A DNA stretch of 10,735 nt from positions 1 to 10,735 of the forward strand of contig JAPLSP010000175.1 in NCBI GenBank assembly GCA_026398575.1, in the 5' to 3' direction. The stretch's first letter is position 1. Every line of letters begins with the position of its first letter. The position numbers and the translations under genes were made by a program. Shown here piece by piece: positions 6,294 through 10,735 of this stretch. Origin of the DNA: Candidatus Sumerlaeota bacterium. Lineage in GTDB: Bacteria; Sumerlaeota; Sumerlaeia; JADFCT01. The notes beneath the pieces were generated by a model that searched no databases, was not told the origin of the DNA, and saw only the letters and a list, made by a program, of their open reading frames with translations.

Positions 6294-6506
6294 ATGACAT
6301 TTAATGAACTCATACGACTGCTTCAGTCTAATGGTTTTTCAATTGCAAAGGAACGAGGGTCTAACCGATATTATCGAAGAGAAGGATGGCCCCGCCTTAT
6401 TCGGATTGATTATCATGGATCAAAAGAAGTACCGACAGGAACATGCGCAGCTATTTTAAAAGCTGCGGGTATTAGAAAGAGCAAAGGAGCCAATTATTAT
6501 GATTGA
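6294..6506 (+). CDS. hicA: HicA-family toxin (mRNA interferase fold), atypical active site
   Basis: The 70-residue product matches the small double-stranded-RNA-binding-like fold of HicA/YcfA toxins, which cleave mRNA. Marks are an N-terminal ELIRLLQSNGFSI helix (5-17), the RGSNRYYRREG strand pair (21-31), IRIDYHGSKEVPTGT (36-50) and the C-terminal helix AAILKAAGI (52-60). The catalytic histidine normally found in GSH or GSNH is absent: the sequence reads GSNR (22-25). His41 is in the HG-KE motif, a different conserved place. The gene overlaps hicB by eight bases, the usual toxin-first layout. No clear Shine-Dalgarno precedes ATG 6294. The DNA is visibly more AT-rich than its neighbours, as expected for a mobile module. 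It may be a weakened toxin or use another residue. Confidence 0.88.
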   Translation: MTFNELIRLLQSNGFSIAKERGSNRYYRREGWPRLIRIDYHGSKEVPTGTCAAILKAAGIRKSKGANYYD

Positions 6507-6753
6507 TCTACCCTACTCCTTAGTCATTGAAGCCACGGAAGAGCAGGATTTTTTCGGATTTTATTCTCCCGATTTGGAAGGTTTTACTGGCATAGGCCAT
6601 TCGATAGAGGACTGCATTTACCAGGCAAGATGGGGTATGCAAGAGCATCTGCGGCTGCTCAAAGAAGAAGGATTGCCGATTCCGCAACGGGCATCCAACC
6701 CAACAATTATGGTCCAAAATACTCCGCGCGCTGTCTTGGCAGGCGCTGCATGA
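6499..6753 (+). CDS. hicB: HicB-family antitoxin, short form
   Basis: The 84-residue product is the antitoxin partner of HicA and should block the toxin by direct binding. It shows the HicB partial RNase H fold: YSLVIEATEEQDFFGFYSPDLEGFTGIGHS (6-35), then the helix SIEDCIYQARWGMQEHLRLLKEEG (35-58) and the typical strand PIPQRASNP (60-68). The chain ends soon after, without the ribbon-helix-helix or helix-turn-helix found at the C-terminus of longer HicB proteins. Any autoregulation would therefore need another DNA-binding element. It overlaps hicA by eight bases and has its own AGGAG (6485-6489) nine bases before the ATG, which could favour antitoxin translation. It ends 36 bases before the oppD-like gene. 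Confidence 0.9.
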   Translation: MIDLPYSLVIEATEEQDFFGFYSPDLEGFTGIGHSIEDCIYQARWGMQEHLRLLKEEGLPIPQRASNPTIMVQNTPRAVLAGAA

Positions 6754-6789
6754 AATGAACTCTCATAACATTCCAAAAAGCCAATCACT

Positions 6790-7926
6790 GTGAATATAAG
6801 ATCTGACGCCAGCCTCGCCCCTCTTGCCCCGGATACCGCCGGCGAAGGGCCGCTTCTGAGCGTGCGCAATCTGAGTACCTACTTTTATACCGACGCCGGC
6901 GTGGTCAAGGCCGTGGATGACGTCAGCTTTGACGTCGGGCGCGCGGAGACCGTCGCCCTCGTCGGCGAATCGGGTTGCGGCAAATCCGTGACTGCGATGT
7001 CCATTCTGCGATTGATCCCCATGCCGCCGGGCCGGATCGTCTCAGGGCAAATCCTGCTCGAAGGCGAAGACCTGGCGCAGGTCAGCGCCGAACGCATCCG
7101 GCAAATCCGGGGCAAAGACATTTCGATGATTTTTCAGGAACCGATGACCTCGCTCAATCCGGTCTTCACCGTGGGCGATCAAATCATCGAAGCCGTCATG
7201 CTGCATGAAAACCTGGATTATGATCCGGCGCGCGAGCGGGCGCTGCGGATGCTGCAGCTCGTGGGCATTCCGGCGCCCGGGCAGCGGCTGGACGAGTATC
7301 CCCATCAACTGTCGGGCGGCATGCGCCAGCGCGTCATGATCGCCATGGCGCTGTCGTGTTCGCCCAAACTGCTCATCGCCGACGAGCCGACCACCGCGCT
7401 CGACGTAACCGTGCAGGCGCAGATTCTGGACCTGCTGCGCTCGCTGCAAAAAGAGTTCCGCCGCTCGATCCTGCTCATCACGCACGACCTGGGCGTCGTG
7501 GCCGAAATCGCCCGCAGGGTCGTGGTCATGTACGCGGGCAGGATCGCGGAGAAAGCCAATGTCTATGCGCTTTTCGAGCAGCCCCGGCATCCTTATACCG
7601 CCGGCCTTTTCCATTCGATTCCCAAACTGGATATCGAAGAAGATACGCTGCACCCCATCGAGGGGATGGTTCCCGATCCGCTGGAGTTTCCCGCTGGATG
7701 CAAGTTCCATCCGCGCTGTCCCTATGCCTTTGACCGGTGCCGGATCGAAGAGCCGCCGCTGATGTCTTTTGGCAATGATTCCCGCGCCGCCGGGGAACAT
7801 GTGGCGGCTTGCTGGCACACGCAGCTGCATCCGGACTTCGACTATCTGGCCGCTGCCGGCCGCGCCGGGCAGGACAAACTCGCCGTCGCCGGGAATGCAG
7901 GCGCCGGCGAAGGGAAGGCCTCCTGA
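6790..7926 (+). CDS. oppD: Oligopeptide/dipeptide ABC transporter ATP-binding protein, OppD/DppD-like
   Basis: The 378-residue cytoplasmic ATPase energises peptide (or related solute) import as one half of an OppD-OppF heterodimer. Visible motifs are Walker A GESGCGKS (59-66), Q-loop Q116, signature LSGGMRQ (174-180), Walker B LLIADEP (194-200) and H-loop H232. The oligopeptide-specific C-terminal region follows, with Cys304, Cys310, Cys317 and Cys341, the pattern that binds a 4Fe-4S cluster in DppD-type ATPases. OppD and DppD are hard to tell apart by sequence. The start is GTG 6790; no ATG precedes the conserved part and no Shine-Dalgarno is evident, so the start is uncertain. Its stop TGA shares one base with the ATG of the following gene (TGATG). 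The usual substrate-binding protein and two permease genes are not upstream; hicAB is there instead. Confidence 0.95.
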   Translation: MNIRSDASLAPLAPDTAGEGPLLSVRNLSTYFYTDAGVVKAVDDVSFDVGRAETVALVGESGCGKSVTAMSILRLIPMPPGRIVSGQILLEGEDLAQVSAERIRQIRGKDISMIFQEPMTSLNPVFTVGDQIIEAVMLHENLDYDPARERALRMLQLVGIPAPGQRLDEYPHQLSGGMRQRVMIAMALSCSPKLLIADEPTTALDVTVQAQILDLLRSLQKEFRRSILLITHDLGVVAEIARRVVVMYAGRIAEKANVYALFEQPRHPYTAGLFHSIPKLDIEEDTLHPIEGMVPDPLEFPAGCKFHPRCPYAFDRCRIEEPPLMSFGNDSRAAGEHVAACWHTQLHPDFDYLAAAGRAGQDKLAVAGNAGAGEGKAS

Positions 7927-9965
7927 TGAACGGAAGAGCTTCTCGCGACGCAAGCGGCGGCCCGGGCGAGGGACCAAGCAGCTTTATCGGAATGACCGCC
8001 GCCGGGCTTACTTCCGGAACGGGCAGCGGCTCCATCCTCAAAGTCCAGAACCTCGTGAAACACTTTCCCGTCAGGAAGGGCCTGTTGCGATCCATCATGG
8101 GCTATGTCAAGGCGGTGGACGGCGTCTCGCTGGACTTGAAGCGCGGCGAGACGCTGGGCCTCGTTGGCGAATCCGGCTGCGGCAAGACAACGCTGGGGCG
8201 CTGCGTCTTGTACCTGGAGCAGCCGACGTCGGGACGAATCATTTTCGACGGCACCGACGTGACGGCGATGTCGTCCGAGGAACTGCGCCCTTTCCGCCGC
8301 AACATGCAGATCATCTTTCAAGACCCCTTCAGCTCGCTCAATCCGCGCATGACGGTGCTGGACATCGTAGGCGAGGCGATGGTGGTTCACGGCCTGGCCA
8401 CGCGCGCCGACGTGGAACGCAAGGTGGTGGCGCTCATGGCCAAGGTCGGGCTGCCGGGCGCGTGGATCAACCGCTATCCGCATGAGTTCTCGGGCGGACA
8501 GCGCCAGCGCATCGGCATCGCGCGGGCGCTGGCCTTGAATCCGAAGTTGATCGTCTGCGACGAGCCGGTTTCGGCGCTGGACGTTTCGATCCAGGCGCAG
8601 GTGCTCAACCTGCTGATCGCGCTGCGCGAGGAAATGAACCTGTCGTATCTGTTCATCGCCCACAACCTCGGGGTGGTCAAGCATATCTCGCACCGCATTG
8701 CGGTCATGTACCTGGGAAAAATCGTCGAGATCGGCACGACGGAGGCGGTGTTCGCCACGCCCTCGCACCCTTATACCCAGGCGTTGCTGTCGGCGATTCC
8801 GCACCCTGACCCGCACAAGCAATCCGCGCGCATTGTTTTGCAGGGCGACGTCCCCTCGCCGCTCAATCCGCCGATGGCCTGCGCGTTTCATCCGCGCTGC
8901 CCGGCGGTGATGGAGCGCTGCCGCTTGGTCGAGCCGGGATACAACAACCTTGGTGGAGGGCATTTCGCCAAGTGCTACCTTTCATCGGATATCGTCCCGC
9001 AGGAAGGCTGGTACGATCGCCTGATGAGAAAGACCAACGAAATGATCGCGAAGAACCAAGAGCGGACGGCGACGGCGACGACGACGGCAGTGTCCCTTAC
9101 AAGCGGGAGCGCCGGCGTAGGGGTCAGGGGTCAGGGGTTGGGGATCAGCGAACAGAGCACTGGGATCTGGGGTCAGGGATCAGGAGTCAGGGGTCAGAAG
9201 GGCGCTACCTACGAACCGCCAACCATGACGCGCAAGGCGGAGTCCTCCATTCGTGAAATAGAGCCGCCAATCGTCAATCGTCCATCGCCAATCCCCGAAA
9301 CCCAATCGTCAATCGCCAAACGTCAATCGCCAATCCCTGAGACCGAATCGTCCATCGCCACCACTCAATTCACAATCCCCAATCCGCAATCCGCAATCCA
9401 AAAACCGAAAACCGAAAACCAGAAATCGGAAACCGAAAACCGAAAACCGAAAACTGAAAACCGAAAACCGAAAACTGAAAACCGAAAACCGAAAACCCTC
9501 TGGGGCTGGCTGTTGTTGGGCGCTGGCGGCATTTCGATGCTGGCGGGCGCCTTCATCATCGGGCTTGCATTGGCATTGGCGGGATACTTCATTTTCCTGC
9601 TGCCGCGCGCCCAAAAGAAAATGCATTTGACCGCAGGCGTTTTGATCGGGCTTTTATTATGCGCCTGGATCGGTCAAGGCATTCAATCACACTCCAAACG
9701 CGCGCTGGCCTGGCGCGAATATTACGCGCTCAAGGATCAGGTCCGCGCTTACCGCGAAGCCACGGGCGAGTACCCCGATACCCTTCAGCGTTTGGGATGG
9801 CGGCTGTCTGAAGTATTCCCAAACAGCCAGCCCACCGACCCCTGGGGCCGCCCCTGGCAGTATCGCTACCCCGTCAAAGACTGGCGCGATCAACCATCCT
9901 TTGCCCTCTCCAGCCCCGGCCCCGACGGCAAGCCGGATACAAGCGATGATATTACGGCAAAATAA
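7926..9965 (+). CDS. oppF: OppF/DppF-like ATPase fused through heptad repeats to a GspG-like membrane domain
   Basis: The frame encodes 679 residues, about twice the usual OppF length. The first part is a complete ATPase: Walker A GESGCGKT (81-88), Q-loop Q132, signature FSGGQRQ (188-194), Walker B LIVCDEP (208-214), H-loop H246 and the Cys319/325/332/350 cluster. It should pair with the OppD-like protein. A normal OppF would end near residue 380. Here the frame continues through low-complexity sequence (about 381-523) made of three heptanucleotide families, read as GVRGQG-, QSSI- and KPKTENR-type repeats. Hydrophobic segments follow (about 525-560 and 568-585), then a GspG-like C-terminal domain (598-679). 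No stop or plausible restart with a ribosome site separates the parts. The start ATG 7926 overlaps the oppD stop (TGATG); the frame is open further upstream but only shadows oppD. Either a true fusion or a recent read-through product. Confidence 0.9.
   Translation: MNGRASRDASGGPGEGPSSFIGMTAAGLTSGTGSGSILKVQNLVKHFPVRKGLLRSIMGYVKAVDGVSLDLKRGETLGLVGESGCGKTTLGRCVLYLEQPTSGRIIFDGTDVTAMSSEELRPFRRNMQIIFQDPFSSLNPRMTVLDIVGEAMVVHGLATRADVERKVVALMAKVGLPGAWINRYPHEFSGGQRQRIGIARALALNPKLIVCDEPVSALDVSIQAQVLNLLIALREEMNLSYLFIAHNLGVVKHISHRIAVMYLGKIVEIGTTEAVFATPSHPYTQALLSAIPHPDPHKQSARIVLQGDVPSPLNPPMACAFHPRCPAVMERCRLVEPGYNNLGGGHFAKCYLSSDIVPQEGWYDRLMRKTNEMIAKNQERTATATTTAVSLTSGSAGVGVRGQGLGISEQSTGIWGQGSGVRGQKGATYEPPTMTRKAESSIREIEPPIVNRPSPIPETQSSIAKRQSPIPETESSIATTQFTIPNPQSAIQKPKTENQKSETENRKPKTENRKPKTENRKPKTLWGWLLLGAGGISMLAGAFIIGLALALAGYFIFLLPRAQKKMHLTAGVLIGLLLCAWIGQGIQSHSKRALAWREYYALKDQVRAYREATGEYPDTLQRLGWRLSEVFPNSQPTDPWGRPWQYRYPVKDWRDQPSFALSSPGPDGKPDTSDDITAK
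9120..9196 (+). repeat. GGGGTCA heptanucleotide array (11 units)
   Basis: Eleven consecutive 7-nt units in exact register, four of them perfect GGGGTCA (9120, 9127, 9169 and 9190) and the rest variants such as GGGATCA and GGAGTCA. The array lies in the oppF-like frame and codes a Gly/Gln/Val-rich tract (about residues 399-423). The forward strand is free of stops in all frames; the reverse of the unit (TGACCCC) brings a TGA into every reverse frame. Confidence 0.88.
9268..9400 (+). repeat. CAATCGY heptanucleotide array (19 units)
   Basis: Nineteen consecutive 7-nt units, degenerate around CAATCGT, CAATCGC, CAATCCC and CAATCCG, with no break in the seven-base register. They code Ser/Ile/Pro/Gln-rich residues (about 448-492) of the oppF-like frame. 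The next array starts directly at 9401 in the same register, so the two families form one periodic block of 33 units. Confidence 0.85.
9401..9498 (+). repeat. GAAAACY heptanucleotide array (14 units)
   Basis: Fourteen 7-nt units of GAAAACC/GAAAACT type, slightly diverged in the first five, in the same register as the preceding array. Three units make 21 bases, so the protein repeats every seven residues (KPKTENR). The unit is the same as at 5271-5326. Confidence 0.92.
9499..9965 (+). other. GspG/T2SS-G-like membrane module, C-terminal part of the oppF-like frame
   Basis: This part of the frame would make sense as its own small membrane protein. It begins right after the repeat array with two hydrophobic stretches (residues about 525-560 and 568-585 of the fused product). 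It then has WREYYALKDQVRAYREATG (596-614), DPWGRPWQYRYPV (638-650) and LSSPGPDGKPDTSDDI (661-676), which match the C-terminal domain of GspG-type major pseudopilins including the Asp-rich calcium loop. The prepilin cleavage motif (G/FTLIE) is missing. The first internal methionine (ISML, residue 538) lies inside the first membrane segment and has no ribosome site, so independent translation looks unlikely. Confidence 0.7.
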
Positions 9966-9976
9966 TCAAATCCACT

Positions 9977-10603
9977 TCATCTTATTGAAACTAACAATTC
10001 TTTGACCTTGTTGAAGAAGACATGGACGTTTTCATGAATCTCATCCGGCTTCATGGCGAGAGCTACAACTTCTCGCGTCATTTCGAGAGAGGATTGGTGG
10101 TGGCGTAAGCGTTGAAATAGAGATTTTTCATTTTCGAAAAGCAGTTTTTTGCCGTCCACAACTTTAAAAATATTCGCTTCTACAAATCGCCATGTTTGCC
10201 GAGGAGGAAGCATAAGATTTTCCTCTGCAAAGAATTCATTGATAATGTCTTTGATGGGTTGCGCGAGCAAATCATCTTTTATTCCCAGCCGCTGCAACGC
10301 GGATTGTTCTTTAGGAGCATTGCTCGTTTCTGCCACATTGCTTTCTAGCCGTTTTAGCGCGGAACGTTCCCATGCATTGGGAACCAACAGGTAATTTTCG
10401 ATATTCTTGCGATCCCATTCGAATAATGAAGGGTTATCAGACTTTGGGTGAAATGCTTTTTCGGAATCATCATAATCAAACAACATCAATCGGCATGCTG
10501 TGGGCAGGATTTGCCTCACACCGGCAAAATGCCGTTCAGCATCTTCCTTCATTCGCTTTTTTGAGCCGCCACCCATAATACGAAAACAGATTTTGCTTAG
10601 TGC
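9977..10603 (-). pseudogene. C-terminal remnant of an OLD/TOPRIM-type nuclease (probably AAA ATPase-TOPRIM)
   Basis: The longest ATG-started product has 199 residues (ATG 10576), and the frame is open back to a stop at 10604-10606. GGGSKKRMK (2-10), the aspartate-rich strand LMLFDYDDSEK (30-40) and WDRKNIENYLLVP (54-66) correspond to the second half of the TOPRIM domain of OLD-family nucleases and to their typical [K/E]-IENYLL segment. The first part of TOPRIM, with its catalytic glutamate, and any N-terminal ATPase are absent. The ten codons before the ATG still read as plausible coding sequence and run without interruption into the stop codon of a transposase. This fits a gene cut by an insertion sequence. 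Such proteins usually act in phage defence or DNA repair. It ends 11 bases from the convergent oppF-like gene and is more AT-rich than it. Confidence 0.7.
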
Positions 10604-10735
10604 TTATCTATAAATAACAATGACCTTATTCAACACAATCATGGCAGCGGCCAAAGTAACCAAAGCGACGTGTGACAAGTCCGTCTTCTCATATCTCGGT
10701 ATGAGCTTGCGGAATCTGTTGAACCAAGAGTGCGT
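10580..10735 (-). mobile_element. Right end of an insertion sequence (partial)
   Basis: The element should end shortly after the transposase stop, somewhere between 10603 and about 10577, where the nuclease coding pattern begins. This gap contains an AAAA-CAGA-TTTT inverted repeat (10583-10594 region) and a CTAA tetranucleotide (10597-10600 on the reverse strand) resembling the YTAR target of some IS5-group elements. The other end is outside the window, so terminal repeats and target duplication cannot be confirmed and the boundary is approximate. Confidence 0.5.
10604..10735 (-). CDS. Transposase C-terminus, IS5/IS4-type DDE family (5' part outside window)
   Basis: The minus strand from the window edge codes 43 residues before a TAA at 10604-10606. 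SWFNRFRKLIPRYEK near the start of this piece and the following helix HVALVTLAAAMIVLNKVI are characteristic of the extreme C-terminus of IS5-group DDE transposases, where the ExxxxxR-type end is followed by W-N-RFR-L---YEK. Only the tail is present, so neither family subgroup nor integrity can be judged. The stop is in the same frame as the nuclease remnant downstream. Confidence 0.78.
   Translation of the reverse strand, partial: THSWFNRFRKLIPRYEKTDLSHVALVTLAAAMIVLNKVIVIYR

Noticed and set aside
7042..8963. Long minus-strand open frames (about 311 and 373 codons) opposite oppD and oppF
   Set aside because: GC-rich antisense shadows of ATPase genes with all motifs on the plus strand; the translations show no family features.
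9309..9626. Minus-strand open frames rich in FRFSVF
   Set aside because: Products of the six-frame-open GAAAACY array read backwards; no start signals or domain.
10620..10735. Plus-strand ATG frame at the right edge
   Set aside because: The opposite strand gives a clear transposase C-terminus; the plus reading has no recognisable feature.

Overview
The window is a GC-rich stretch of bacterial chromosome carrying ten protein-coding loci, two of them cut by the window ends and one broken by an insertion sequence. Secreted and periplasmic proteins, a membrane-anchored lytic transglycosylase and a GspG-like domain point to a diderm bacterium. Heptanucleotide arrays that translate as (ENRKPKT)n or (GFRFSVF)n, 25-nt hairpin repeats that read as TPPKGGTPN, and an M56 peptidase fused to HEAT repeats resemble uncultured PVC-type or related candidate-phylum genomes (Planctomycetota, Lentisphaerota, Sumerlaeota, Hydrogenedentota). 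That placement is an impression, not a demonstration.

Left half (1-6100), all on the minus strand, so read from high to low coordinates. A membrane-anchored lytic transglycosylase (6025-5330) is followed by a secreted type I periplasmic sugar-binding-like protein (5247-4219). Next comes a BlaI-type repressor (4078-3683) that overlaps by ATGA a BlaR1-like M56 metalloprotease (3686-912). The extracytoplasmic part of this protease shows no penicillin-binding motif and ends in HEAT repeats. An unrecognised secreted protein (686 to beyond base 1) comes last. The repressor has a good sigma70-type promoter flanked by two copies of one operator-like dyad, about five helical turns apart.

Middle (6100-9965), plus strand. 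A more AT-rich hicA-hicB toxin-antitoxin pair (6294-6753) lies just upstream of two oligopeptide/dipeptide ABC transporter ATPase genes, oppD-like (6790-7926) and oppF-like (7926-9965). No permease or peptide-binding gene is present. The oppF-like frame does not stop at the usual place. It runs through two blocks of heptanucleotide repeats into a membrane segment and a GspG-type (type II secretion pseudopilin) C-terminal domain.

Right end (9966-10735), minus strand and again more AT-rich. The C-terminal remnant of an OLD/TOPRIM-type nuclease (9977-10603) directly follows the 3' end of an IS5/IS4-type transposase (10735-10604), which has apparently removed its front half.

The most notable points are the repeat-mediated OppF/GspG-like fusion, whose copy number could switch the reading frame, the HEAT-bearing BlaR-like sensor with its paired operators, and a HicA homologue without the usual catalytic histidine. 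A functional link between transglycosylase, sugar-binding protein, BlaI/BlaR pair and peptide importer (cell-wall fragment sensing or recycling) is only a hypothesis from proximity.
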